Origin: DASQPA01 sp963757335
GTDB taxonomy: Bacteria > Acidobacteriota > Thermoanaerobaculia > Multivoradales > UBA5704
NCBI GenBank assembly: GCA_963757335.1
Contig: CAVWRJ010000025.1
Location: 124,001-188,000, forward strand
Reading direction: 5' to 3'
DNA length: 64,000 nucleotides
The notes beneath the pieces are model-generated. The model was not told where the DNA came from. It made no database searches and saw only the letters and a list, made by a program, of their open reading frames with translations. Numbering within the stretch: the stretch's first letter is position 1; each line of letters begins with the position of its first letter. A program made the position numbers and the translations under genes. Positions 17,584 to 25,886 of this stretch are shown in pieces.

Positions 17584-18871
17584 GCCGCGGATCTCGACAG
17601 CGGTCCTGGCCTGGGGCACGGCGCTCCTCCTGCCGCTCACGCTCCTGGTGTCGACCCTCTCCGCCCTCCTCGAGCGCAGCGGGCCCATCCGGCTGCGGCA
17701 TTGGGCGGAGGAGGCAGGGGGGAGGCTCCGCGCCCTCTACGACTCGCCGGTCCGCTTCGGGGTCTTCCGCTACCTGCTCTCGTTCCTCGGCCGGGTCGGC
17801 CCGATCGGTCTCTACATCCTGCTCGCTGCCCTCCTCGGCAACCTCGGCCTGCCCCACCCGCACGTCTGGGCCCTGGTCGTCGTCCTCCTCCTCCTCGCCG
17901 GCGCCGAGGCGGGCAACCGCTCGCTCGTCGGCCACGATCCGGAGCGGGCGCTCCGGCAGCTGACCCGCGTTTATCGTCTGACCCTCCTGGCGCTCGGGCC
18001 GCTCCTCGCCGGGCTCGCTCCGCTGGTCCCCGAGCGCGCCTTCGGCCGGCGCGACGAGTTCGAGGATGGCGAGGCCTCGGACGAGGAGATCGAGGCCTTC
18101 ATCGACGTCGGGACCCGCGAGGGGATTCTGGAGCCGCAGACCGGGGAGATGCTGTGGAGCCTGGTCGATTTCGTCGATACCCAGGCGCGGAGTGTCATGA
18201 CGCCGCGGATCGATATCGTCTGCGCTCCCCTGGAGAGCTCGCTCGACGCCCTCGCCCAGCGCTTCGTCGAGTCGGGGCACTCGCGGCTGCCGATCTTCGA
18301 GGGCTCGATCGACCGCATCGTCGGCATCCTCCACATCCGCGACCTGCTGCGTGTCCTGACCCCGGAAACCCCGGAAGCTGCCGAACGCCCGCGCATCCGG
18401 GAGATCCTCAAACCCCCGCTCTTCATCCCCGAGACCAAACCTTTAGGAGAGCTCTTGAAAGAGCTGCAAACGCGTTTTCAGCAGGTCGCCGTGGTGGTCG
18501 ACGAATACGGCGGCACCGCCGGCCTGGTCACTGTCGAGGACATCGTGGAGGAGATCGTGGGCGAGATCGTCGACGAGCACGACGCCCTGGTGGCGGAGCT
18601 GGAGCCGCTCCAGGGCGGCGGCTACCGCCTCGACGGGCGGGCCCGGATCGAGCTCCTGGACGATCTCTTCGAGGTCAAGATCGAGGACGCCGAGTACGAG
18701 ACCGTAGCCGGCCTCATCTTCACCGATCTGGGGCACGTGCCGGAGGTGGGGGAGACGGTCGAGCGCGAGGGATTGCGCCTCACCGTCGAGGCGGTCGCCG
18801 ACCGCCGGATCGAGAAAGTGCGGGTCGAGCGCATCGCCGAGCCGGAAGCGGCGGCAGGAGGCGGACATTGA
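17576..18871 (+). CDS. CBS-domain transporter-associated protein (CorC/TlyC, hemolysin-like)
   Basis: 431 residues. N-terminal membrane segments (about residues 8-28, 62-86, 96-112, 128-148) correspond to a shortened CNNM/DUF21-like region. Two CBS domains follow, with the signature DTQARSVMTPRIDIVCAPL and VDEYGGTAGLVTVEDIVEEI, and then a CorC_HlyC C-terminal domain ending GLIFTDLGHVPEVGETVERE. Such proteins are linked to magnesium/cobalt efflux. The ATG lies inside the end of ybeY and the stop overlaps the TTG start of era by four bases. Confidence 0.85.
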   Translation: MPEPRISTAVLAWGTALLLPLTLLVSTLSALLERSGPIRLRHWAEEAGGRLRALYDSPVRFGVFRYLLSFLGRVGPIGLYILLAALLGNLGLPHPHVWALVVVLLLLAGAEAGNRSLVGHDPERALRQLTRVYRLTLLALGPLLAGLAPLVPERAFGRRDEFEDGEASDEEIEAFIDVGTREGILEPQTGEMLWSLVDFVDTQARSVMTPRIDIVCAPLESSLDALAQRFVESGHSRLPIFEGSIDRIVGILHIRDLLRVLTPETPEAAERPRIREILKPPLFIPETKPLGELLKELQTRFQQVAVVVDEYGGTAGLVTVEDIVEEIVGEIVDEHDALVAELEPLQGGGYRLDGRARIELLDDLFEVKIEDAEYETVAGLIFTDLGHVPEVGETVEREGLRLTVEAVADRRIEKVRVERIAEPEAAAGGGH

Positions 18872-19800
18872 GCGATCCGGATCACGAGGCCCCGCGCGTT
18901 CTGCGCGCCGGCACCGCCGCCCTGGTCGGCCGGCCGAACGCCGGCAAGTCGACCCTCATGAACCGCCTCCTCGGGGAGAAGCTCGCGATCGTCTCCGACA
19001 AGCCGCAGACCACCCGCCACCGGCTGGTGGGGATTCTCTCCGGCGAGCGCGGGCAGCTGGTCTTCCATGACACCCCGGGCGTCCACCGCCCCCTCCACCG
19101 CCTCAACCGGCAGATGGTGCACCACGCTCTCGACGCCTTGAACGACGCCGACGTGCGCTGTCTCCTGATCGACGCCGCGGAGCCGTTCGGGGCCGGCGAC
19201 CAGTACATGCTCGACCTTCTGGCAAAAGCCGAGGGGACCCGGTTCCTCGTCATCAACAAGATCGACCGGGTGAAGAAGGCCGACCTCCTGCCGCGGATGG
19301 AGCGCTATGGGAAGACCGGCGTGTTCAACGAGATCGTGCCGGTCTCGGCGCGGACCGGGGACGGCTGCGACCTCCTGCTCGACCTCCTCTGGCAGGCCCT
19401 GCCCGAGGGGCCGCCGCTCTACGATCCCGAGCTCCTGACGATCCACCCCGAGCGCTTCCTCGTCGCCGAGCGCATCCGGGAGAAGGTCCTGGAGCAGACC
19501 CGGGAGGAGCTCCCCTTCGCCACCGCGGTGGTCCTCGAGCGCTGGGAGGAGGAGCCGGGGAGCGACCTGGTCAAGATCTACGCCGCCATCTTGGTCGATC
19601 GCCCTGGCCAGAAGGCGATCCTCGTCGGTCACCAGGGCCAGCAGATCAAGTCGATCGGCACGGCGGCCCGGCGCGATCTCGAAGAGTTCCTCGGCAAGCG
19701 GATCTATCTGGACCTCCAGGTCCGCCTGGAGCCCGGCTGGCGCGAGGACAAGGGGATGCTCGCCACCCTCGACCGCGACGTCGATACGGACCTCTCGTAG
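18868..19800 (+). CDS. era: GTPase Era
   Basis: 310 residues from TTG 18868, which overlaps the previous stop. G1 is GRPNAGKSTLMNRLLGEK, G2/G3 region is SDKPQTTRHRLVGIL and FHDTPGVHRPLHRLN, G4 is INKIDRVKK, G5 is VPVSARTGDG. The C-terminal KH domain (IRVDRPGQKAILVG-like, here ILVDRPGQKAILVGHQGQQI) binds the 3' end of 16S rRNA. Era is a GTPase required for 30S assembly and fits with YbeY and PhoH in the same operon. It is the last gene of the block; a large hairpin follows. Confidence 0.94.
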   Translation: MSDPDHEAPRVLRAGTAALVGRPNAGKSTLMNRLLGEKLAIVSDKPQTTRHRLVGILSGERGQLVFHDTPGVHRPLHRLNRQMVHHALDALNDADVRCLLIDAAEPFGAGDQYMLDLLAKAEGTRFLVINKIDRVKKADLLPRMERYGKTGVFNEIVPVSARTGDGCDLLLDLLWQALPEGPPLYDPELLTIHPERFLVAERIREKVLEQTREELPFATAVVLERWEEEPGSDLVKIYAAILVDRPGQKAILVGHQGQQIKSIGTAARRDLEEFLGKRIYLDLQVRLEPGWREDKGMLATLDRDVDTDLS

Positions 19801-19810
19801 TGGGGCGGGG

Positions 19811-19930
19811 AGAGGCTGCCGGCGAAGATACGGGCTCAGTTGGGTTCCTGCGGGCCGCTCCTTCGGGCGCTTCGCGCAGCCAGTCGCCGGTCCTCGGAAC
19901 CCAACTTCAGCCCGCACCCGGCGAGGCATG
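19811..19930. other. long imperfect hairpin, candidate structured RNA or element
   Basis: Arms GGGCTCAGTTGGGTTCC (19832-19848) and GGAACCCAACTTCAGCCC (19896-19913) pair almost perfectly, and pairing continues outward in part (TGCCGGCGAAG side with CCGGCGAGGCA side). The loop of about 47 bases is GC-rich with its own short stems. It sits between era and the HTH gene. It could be a strong terminator, a structured 5' UTR of the HTH gene, or a small mobile repeat. It is not a tRNA: no anticodon arm or T-arm is seen. Confidence 0.45.
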
Positions 19931-19972
19931 ACTTGTCGCCGGTTCCGTCTTTCCATTAGACTCCCTTTCACC

Positions 19973-20518
19973 ATGGCCCGGAAAAGAATCGAAGAGCGGC
20001 GTCTCAATGACGAGCTTGTCGCCTCCATCGACGACGAGATCGAGCGCGTTACAGCCCTACTGTCGACAGTGATCAAAGTCGCAAACGTTACCAAGCGGGA
20101 GCTCGAGAAGGAGCTGGGGGCGAGCGGCGGATATCTGAGCCGTCTGCTGTCCGGCAAAATGGGCCTCTCCGTCCGCCACATCCTCCTCATCTGCGCCGCG
20201 ATCGGCATGCAGCCGGAGGAGTTCTTCCACCTCGCCTATCCCGAGGCCCCCGGCGAGGACAGCGGCATGGCGCACGACATCCTGCGCCGCTTCCAGGGTC
20301 TCGGCTACGAGGGGAAGGGGACGAGCCGCAACGCGCCGTCTGCGACAACTTCCATCTCGGGGGGATCGTCCTCGCTCACCGACGTCGAGCTCGACGAGCG
20401 CATCCGGGCCTCGCTCGGCCGGGCTCTCCGCGAGCTGGTAACCGGCGACCTTCCGGCAGCGGTCCCCCAGATCCCCCAGGGGGTCGCTCCGAAGCGCAGC
20501 ACCCGCGGCCGGAAGTAG
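19973..20518 (+). CDS. helix-turn-helix transcriptional regulator
   Basis: 181 residues from the ATG at 19973; the frame is open back to an ATG at 19928, so a 196-residue form is possible. A helix-turn-helix of the XRE type is visible at KRELEKELGASGGYLSRLLS followed by GKMGLSVRHILLICAAIG and MQPEEFFHLAYPE. The second half is low-complexity and ends in a Ser/Arg-rich tail (RSTRGRK). It has no recognisable ligand domain. The sequence TTGTCG-N15-CATTAG (19933-19959) may be its promoter. It is convergent with the zinc-finger/TPR gene; the 21-bp repeat array lies in between. Confidence 0.75.
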   Translation: MARKRIEERRLNDELVASIDDEIERVTALLSTVIKVANVTKRELEKELGASGGYLSRLLSGKMGLSVRHILLICAAIGMQPEEFFHLAYPEAPGEDSGMAHDILRRFQGLGYEGKGTSRNAPSATTSISGGSSSLTDVELDERIRASLGRALRELVTGDLPAAVPQIPQGVAPKRSTRGRK

Positions 20519-20603
20519 CCCGCGCTCTCGGCAGGGGGGACTGGCTCCGTTTGGCTCCGAGGACGGGCGACCGGCTGGTTCCAGAGACTTTCTGCGCGGG
20601 TTT

Positions 20604-20981
20604 CTGAAGACTTTCCATGAGTTCCTGAAGACTTTCCACGGGTTCCTGAGGACTTTCCATGAGTTCCTGAAGACTTTCCACGAGTTCCCGAGGACTTTCC
20701 ACGAGTTCCTGAGGACTTTCCATGAGTTCCCGAGGACTTTCGACGGGTTCCTGAAGACTTTCCATGAGTTCCTGAGGACTTTCCACGGGTTCCGGCAGCT
20801 TCCAAAAGCCGTCCGGAAGCTTCCAGGAGCTGTCCGGAAGGGCCCCAACGGTGTCCGGGAGGTCTCAAACGGCATCCAGCCATCCCCAAACGCCGTCTGG
20901 CAGGTCTCAAACACCGTCCAGAGGACTTTCCGCGGCGTCCGGGAGCTTCCCAACCGCGTTCGGGAGGTTTCGAGCGGTGTC
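20604..20981 (-). repeat. array of eighteen 21-bp tandem repeats (copy A)
   Basis: Exactly 378 bases, 18 x 21. Read on the minus strand, the first nine units are degenerate (each begins GAC/GAT/AAC and ends in CCG, CCA or CTG) and the last nine are near identical, with consensus GAACYCRTGGAAAGTC plus YTCRG. Each unit contains a weak dyad AGTCCT-C-AGGaACT; some degenerate units contain the palindrome GGAAGCTTCC. A divergent 22-base unit follows at the low-coordinate end. The array fills the gap between the convergent HTH and zinc-finger/TPR genes. A second copy is at 61107-61483 in the opposite orientation. All frames are open through the array because the unit is seven codons long, but no start signal or conserved frame supports a protein. 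Confidence 0.9.
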
Positions 20982-21012
20982 GGGAGACGTTCCGGGTCTT
21001 TGCGGCAGCGTG

Positions 21013-21050
21013 GCACCTAGGCAAATCTACCTTGACAGACCCCTAGGTGC
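21013..21050 (-). terminator. hairpin at the end of the zinc-finger/TPR gene
   Basis: Perfect 9-bp inverted repeat GCACCTAGG (21013-21021) and CCTAGGTGC (21042-21050) around a 20-base loop; the right arm contains the TAG stop of the minus-strand gene. It is placed as a terminator would be, but the downstream sequence has no U-run. It also marks the edge of the 21-bp repeat element. Confidence 0.45.
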
Positions 21051-22462
21051 AGCCCGGGTTCTGCTCGATCCGCTTCAGGCACTCGGCCACCGAGCGCAGC
21101 ATGCCGAGCGCCGTCCCCTGGTGGGTCAGGGCATCGCGCAAGAGGAGAAGGGCGGCGAGCGCCTCGCGCCCGATCCGCAGCGCCTTGAAGGTGGCGATCA
21201 CCTGCTCGACCAGCTCACGTGCCTCCGGGATCCTCCCCTCGTGGAGCCAGACGGCGACCAGGTCGAGCGAGACCAGGGCACCGTGATAGGCAAGGCCGGC
21301 TTCTTCAAAACCCCGGCGCACCTCCAGCAGGTAGCGCTCGGCCCTCGGCAGGTCGTTGCAGCCGGTGGCGATCTTGCCTTCCACCCAGCGCAGCTTGAGC
21401 CCGTTCAACCGCCCGCCGCAGCGCTCGTAGAGCGGTCGGAAGCGGTCGAGGAGCGGCCGTGCCTCGGCGCTCCGTCCGAGCTCCACGAGGGAAACGAGGA
21501 TGTTGTGGACGGCGGCGAGAGCGAGCTCCGGCTCGACCGCCGGGTCGATCCGCTCGAAGCCCTCGGTCAGCAGCACCAGCGCCTGGCGGGGGTTGTTGGC
21601 GTAGCCCGTATAGAGGCCCTTGCTGATGAGGGCGCGGCCCGCCCGGTGGTCGTCGCCGTGATCTCTATAGATGGCGTGGACGGCGTCGAGCAGCTCGGTT
21701 GCGGCCTCGAACTGGCGGCGGTGGCAGTAGAGAGAGGCGAGGAGATCCATCAGGTGGGCGAGGAGGAGGGGGTCGCCGCTCCCCCTGCCGCTCTTCTCCA
21801 CCGCCTGCCGCATGAGGGCCTCGGAGCGCTCGAGGTCGTCCGCCACCCGGTAGGCGTTGGCGAGCTCGGCGAGAGTCCGGGCCTGCATGTCGGTCACCAT
21901 CTCCGCTCCATAGTGGGCGGGGTCCAGGTTGTCGGCCGCGAAGCGGGCGAGCTTGGCGAAATGGATCATGCGCTGAGGGTCGTCGTGCCGGCAGGCACGG
22001 CTCTTGGCGATCAGCTCCTCGCAGAGCGGCGCCGGGCATGCTGGGGCGATGGGCGGCGGCTGCCGGGCGCGGGCGAGCAGCTCGCGATCGAGGGGCCTCG
22101 GGGCCGCGGCTCTCGCCGTGCCGGTGCCCTCGGAGGAGCTGCCGTGCGGCGTTGGCGGCATTGGCGGCATTGGCGGCAGCGGTCGCCGCCGCCAGGGCGG
22201 CGGCGACGGCGCGGTCGATCGCCCCGTCGTACTCCGCCTCGGACGCGACGGCGGGCGCCTCGGCGGCCTCGCCGAAGAGGCGGAGCGAGAGCCCCTCGAC
22301 CTTCGCTTCGCAGCGCCGGCAGCCGCGCGCCAGGTGGGCGACGACCTCCTTGACCTCCCAGGGAGGGAGCTCGCCCAGAAGGAAGCTTTCGAGGCTCGCG
22401 GCGCTCGGGTGGTCGTGCACGCGCTCGCTCCTTTCCGCGTCAGAGACAAGGGATTCTCTCAT
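21043..22462 (-). CDS. zinc-finger (anti-sigma-like) plus TPR protein, frameshifted
   Basis: The product appears in two frames. From ATG 22462 one frame gives MRESLVSDAERSERVHDHPS, a zf-HC2-like motif HLARGCRRCEAKVEG (H-x4-C-x2-C) and an Ala/Asn-rich stretch. A second frame, entered around 22060-22140, continues with PLDRELLARARQ and then a TPR-like helical domain (LAELANAYRVADDLERSEAL; LLDRFRPLYERCGGRLNGLK; ARELVEQVIATFKALRIGRE) to the stop at 21043. A single inserted or deleted base near the run AGGGGCCTCGGGGCC (about 22100) would join them. Proteins of this layout are common in Acidobacteria; the zinc finger resembles anti-sigma factors and the TPR part may bind partners. Function is unknown. 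It is either a sequence error or a decayed gene. A 9-bp TTGGCGGCA repeat (three units, 22152-22178) encodes the Ala/Asn stretch. Confidence 0.65.
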
Positions 22463-22597
22463 AAACAAATAGCCGGCCAAACATAGAGGTACGGCCCGAC
22501 CGGTGGCGGGCCGCCTCCCGTGTTGACGACCTCTCGGCAGGGCCCTATGCTCGCTACCTGCCGGCCAGGTGCGCAACGTGCGGGCCGGTGCTCACCC

Positions 22598-23228
22598 GTG
22601 AAGAACCTCTCTCTCTGGATGTTTTTCGGCCTCCTGGCGCGTCTACGCCGCCGTCTGGCCGCATGAGTTGGGCCACGCCGCGAGCGCCTGGTGGCTCGGC
22701 TGCAAGGCCGACCCCTGGCGGACGGGCACCGAGCCCCTCCTCTGGGGGAGCGGGGGAGGGGCGATCGACGAGGGTTGCCTCGCCGCTCACGGCCCCGCAG
22801 CGGTGGCAGCGGTCGCCGGCGCCGGGATCGCGGCGAACCTCCTGATCCTCGCCCTGGCTCCCCTCTTGGGAGGCTGGTGGCGTGACCCCCGCGCGCTCCG
22901 GTCCGCCGGCCGCTGGTTCTTCGTCCTCACCCTGCTGCTCGCCCTCGCCAACGCCGCCGAGGCGTTCTCCTATCTGGTCGTCAACACTCTCTGGCTCCGC
23001 GCCGACATGCGTCTCGCCGTGAGCGCGGTGGGCGGCCGCTGGAGCGGGTTCGCGGCCGGGGCGTTCGGGACGGTGCTCGCCGCGGTGGCGCTGCGACGGC
23101 CGATCTATAAGGCGGCCGAGGTCCTGGCCTCCCCTCCTCTCCCGGCGGGTCTCTTCCGGCTCGGCTTTCTCCTCTACGCCGCAGCCGTGGCCGCGGCCGC
23201 TACGGTCGAGCGCATCCTGATAGGATGA
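22598..23228 (+). CDS. M50-like integral membrane metalloprotease, frameshifted near its start
   Basis: GTG 22598 opens a frame reading MKNLSLWMFFGLLA, a typical first membrane helix, but the rest of the protein continues in another frame from about 22640: VYAAVWPHELGHAASAWWLG and onward to the stop at 23228. HELGH is a zinc metalloprotease HExxH site, as in M50 site-2-like proteases. Three or four membrane helices follow (residues around GIAANLLILALAPLLGG, WFFVLTLLLALANAAEAF, GFLLYAAAVAAAATV). The shift lies near CTCCTGGCGCGTC (22631-22643). The longest uninterrupted frame could start at TTG 22668, but that would remove the His and Glu of the site, so a frameshift is more likely. Substrate unknown. 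Confidence 0.6.
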
Positions 23229-23262
23229 GGTGGGCCGAGAGCGCCGAGGAGACGAGAAGACC

Positions 23263-23751
23263 TTGAACCGAGTCTTGCGTTGGAGTCTGGTGCTCCTGGT
23301 CCTCGCCCTGGCGGTGGGCTGCGACCAGGCGACGAAGCGGCTCGCCCGGCAGTCGCTCGCCGATGCGCCGCCGCTCTCCTTCCTCGCCGGCGCCCTCCGC
23401 CTCGAATACGCCGAGAACGCGGGCGGTTTCTTGAGCCTGGGAGCGGAGTGGCCCGACCGGGTCCGCTTCTTTCTCTTCATCCCTCTGGTGGGGGTGATCC
23501 TCGCCGGCTCGCTCGCCCTCGCCCCGCGCTCGACCTCGGGCCTGCAGCTCTGGGGCCTGTCGCTCCTCGCCGGCGGCGGCGCCGGCAACCTCATCGACCG
23601 TATCGCCCACGACGGGAGAGTCGTGGACTTTATCAACCTGGGGCTGGGGCCGCTCAGGACCGGCGTCTTCAACCTGGCCGACGTCGCGGTGACGACCGGC
23701 GTCGTCCTCCTCGCCTTCTCCGGCCTCCGCCCTGCCGACAGGAGCGTCTGA
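23263..23751 (+). CDS. lspA: lipoprotein signal peptidase (signal peptidase II)
   Basis: 162 residues from TTG 23263 (GAGGAGA upstream); a GTG at 23230 would add 11 residues. Four membrane helices with the LspA motifs GCDQATKRLA, EYAENAGGFLSLG, the catalytic GAGNLIDRIAHDGRVVDFI and GVFNLADVAVTTG. The two Asp of NLIDR and FNLAD form the aspartic active site that cleaves diacylglyceryl prolipoproteins in the inner membrane. The N-x-G-G form of the second motif is slightly unusual (N-x-G-A-A-F is common). It follows the metalloprotease-like gene by 34 bases. Confidence 0.9.
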   Translation: MNRVLRWSLVLLVLALAVGCDQATKRLARQSLADAPPLSFLAGALRLEYAENAGGFLSLGAEWPDRVRFFLFIPLVGVILAGSLALAPRSTSGLQLWGLSLLAGGGAGNLIDRIAHDGRVVDFINLGLGPLRTGVFNLADVAVTTGVVLLAFSGLRPADRSV

Positions 23752-23757
23752 AACCAC

Positions 23758-24285
23758 ATGGAAGAGGACCTGAGATATCCCACCGGCCGACTCGTCATGC
23801 CGGAGAGCATGACCGCCGAGGAGCGCCGGGCGGCCATCGCCACCATCGCCGCCACCCCGGGGCAGCTGCGCGCCGCCGTCGCCGGTCTCTCCGACCCGCA
23901 GCTCGACACTCCCTACCGGCCCGAGGGCTGGAGCGTCCGCCAGGTCGTCCACCACGTGCCGGACAGCCATTTGAACGCCTACATCCGCTTCAAGCTGGCC
24001 CTGACCGAGGACGAGCCCACGATCCGCCCCTACATGGAGGACCGCTGGGCCCAGCTTCCCGAGGCGAGCCGGGCGCCGGTCGAGATGTCGCTCGTCCTCC
24101 TCGCAGCGCTCCACGAGCGCTGGGTCGAGGCGCTCCACGCCATCACGGAGGAGCAGTGGGCGCGCACCTACCGCCACCCCGAGTCGGGGGCCCACCGTCT
24201 CGACGCCCTCCTCGCGGTCTACGCCTGGCACGGACCGCACCACGTCGCCCACATCACGTCGCTGCGAGCCCGCCAGGGCTGGTGA
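23758..24285 (+). CDS. DinB-superfamily metal-dependent protein, YfiT/BstA-like
   Basis: 175 residues starting MEEDLRYPTGRLVMPESMTA. Motifs of the YfiT/bacillithiol-transferase-like branch of DinB are clear: LDTPYRPEGWSVRQVVHHVP with SHLNAYIRFKLALTEDEPTI, and the late VYAWHGPHHVAHITSLR. The three metal-binding His (one in VVHH, two in HGPHH) are present. Family members transfer thiols such as bacillithiol to electrophiles or act as hydrolases; which applies here is not evident. It follows lspA by six bases, so they are probably co-transcribed. Confidence 0.88.
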   Translation: MEEDLRYPTGRLVMPESMTAEERRAAIATIAATPGQLRAAVAGLSDPQLDTPYRPEGWSVRQVVHHVPDSHLNAYIRFKLALTEDEPTIRPYMEDRWAQLPEASRAPVEMSLVLLAALHERWVEALHAITEEQWARTYRHPESGAHRLDALLAVYAWHGPHHVAHITSLRARQGW

Positions 24286-24304
24286 CCGCGGGCGGGTCCT
24301 CTTT

Positions 24305-24331
24305 ATTGGCGACATCGGCGACATTGGCGAC
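24305..24331 (+). repeat. 9-bp tandem repeat ATYGGCGAC, three units
   Basis: ATTGGCGAC, ATCGGCGAC, ATTGGCGAC in the 120-base gap before the efflux operon. The same type of nonamer occurs inside several genes of the window (22152-22178, 54507-54533, 57951-57977). The rest of this gap holds no gene. Confidence 0.7.
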
Positions 24332-24405
24332 GATTTTGCAAGTCCCTTACATTCCTGAGGGGTGGCCGCGGGAACATTCACTGGTGCGGAGCGTTATTAA
24401 CTGAC

Positions 24406-25845
24406 ATGGAAGATCTGGAAAAAAACCACAAGGGGAGGCGGCTGCTCGTCATCGCCCTGGTCCTCGCCGTAGCGGTGCTGGTCGCCGTTTTCCTGGTGCG
24501 GCGCGGCAAGGGGAATGGGGGCGAGCGGTATCGCACCGAGGTCGTCGACCGCGGCAACATCACCATGACGGTGAGCGCCACGGGGACGGTCTCGGCGGTG
24601 ACGACGGTACAGGTTGGCAGCCAGGTCTCCGGCATCATCTCGAAGCTCTATGCTGACTTCAACAGCCACGTCAAGAAGGGCCAGCTCTTGGCCGAGCTCG
24701 ATCCCACGTCGCTCGAGCAGACGGTCGAGCAGCGCAAAGCGGACGAGGTCAAGTCGCAGGTCGAGCTGGCCAGTGTCCAGATCACCTACAACCGCCAGAA
24801 GCGGCTGTTCGAGAACGGCCTTATCGCCCAGTCCGACTTAGACGCCGCCAAGGCGGCCTTCGACGGGGCGAAAGCCTCGCTCGAGCTGACCCGCGCCGCC
24901 CTCCGCCAGGCGCAGACCAGCCTGGGCTACACCAAGATCTTCTCGCCCATCGATGGGGTGGTGGTCGCCCGCCAGTACGACATCGGGCAGACCGTGGCCG
25001 CCTCGTTCTCGGCGCCGACCCTCTTCACCATCGCCCAGGATCTGACCAAGATGCAGGTGCAGGCGGACGTCGATCAGTCCGACATCGGGCGCATGAAGGT
25101 CGGCGAGCTGGCCCGCTTCACCGTCGACGCCTACCCCGACCAGGAGTTCCGCGGCCAGATCTCACAGGTCCGGCTGAACGCCACCGTCACCCAGAACGTC
25201 ATCACCTACCCAGTGATCGTCGAGGTCCCGAACCCGGACGGCCGGCTTCGGCCCAGCATGACCGCCAACATCACCATCGAGGTGGCGACCGTCCCCGGCG
25301 TCCTGCGGATCCCCAACGCTGCCCTGCGTTTCAAGCCTGACATCTCCGCCACGGCGAAGGGTGGGAGCGCTGGCGCCGGGGCGAGCGGGGCAGCGGGCAC
25401 GGCGAGTACCACCGGCGGCGGTGCTGGCGGTGCGGGCGGTGCGGCAGACCAGCGGGCTGGCGGCAATGGCGGTACTGGCGGCAATGGCGGTACTGGCGGC
25501 GGCGGCGCCTCGAGCGGGTCTGCCGGAGCCGCTGGCGGTGCAGGCGGAGCCGGGGGCATGGGAGGCGGCCGGCGCGGCGGGGGTGGCGGCGCCGGTGGGG
25601 CGGGGGGCATGGGTGGAGCGGGGGGCCATGGGGCGGGACGGCGCGCCAGCCAGACCGTCTACATCCTGACCGACACCAATACCTTAAAACCGGTCACGAT
25701 CAAGGCCGGCATCAGCGACGGTCACTACACCCAGGTGCTTTCCGGCGACCTGCAGCCCGGGCAGAAGATCGTCACCGGCCTGGTCACCGTCAAGGTCGAG
25801 ACCCCCGCGGGGACCGGACGGCCGCCGGGCATGGGACGTTTCTGA
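24406..25845 (+). CDS. MacA-like periplasmic adaptor subunit (HlyD/RND family)
   Basis: 479 residues. One N-terminal membrane anchor (LLVIALVLAVAVLVAVFLVR), then beta-barrel and lipoyl halves (RGNITMTVSATGTVSAVTTV; VGSQVSGIISKLYADFNSHV; LGYTKIFSPIDGVVVARQYD), a helical hairpin (about residues 105-165) and a beta-barrel domain (ITYPVIVEVPNPDGRLRPSM). A Gly/Ala-rich low-complexity insertion of about 90 residues (residues 318-411, e.g. GGNGGTGGNGGTGGGG) interrupts the membrane-proximal domain before VYILTDTNTLKPVTIKAG. The adaptor links the inner-membrane MacB-type ABC transporter encoded next door to an outer-membrane channel; no channel gene is in the window. Substrate unknown. Confidence 0.88.
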   Translation: MEDLEKNHKGRRLLVIALVLAVAVLVAVFLVRRGKGNGGERYRTEVVDRGNITMTVSATGTVSAVTTVQVGSQVSGIISKLYADFNSHVKKGQLLAELDPTSLEQTVEQRKADEVKSQVELASVQITYNRQKRLFENGLIAQSDLDAAKAAFDGAKASLELTRAALRQAQTSLGYTKIFSPIDGVVVARQYDIGQTVAASFSAPTLFTIAQDLTKMQVQADVDQSDIGRMKVGELARFTVDAYPDQEFRGQISQVRLNATVTQNVITYPVIVEVPNPDGRLRPSMTANITIEVATVPGVLRIPNAALRFKPDISATAKGGSAGAGASGAAGTASTTGGGAGGAGGAADQRAGGNGGTGGNGGTGGGGASSGSAGAAGGAGGAGGMGGGRRGGGGGAGGAGGMGGAGGHGAGRRASQTVYILTDTNTLKPVTIKAGISDGHYTQVLSGDLQPGQKIVTGLVTVKVETPAGTGRPPGMGRF

Positions 25846-25886
25846 GCCCGCTAGCGATCCCTCCTGGAGAGAATGCGAGCCCGGCC

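Noticed and set aside
19832..19913. tRNA gene in the hairpin after era
   Set aside because: The stem is too long, and no anticodon arm, T-loop GTTC motif in the right place or CCA end is seen.
20604..20981. CRISPR array
   Set aside because: Units are directly adjacent without spacers and no cas gene is in the window.
20305..21024. 239-residue open frame through the 21-bp array on the minus strand
   Set aside because: It is open only because the repeat is seven codons without stops. It overlaps the HTH gene antisense, has no ribosome binding site and the equivalent frame in copy B is shifted by one base.
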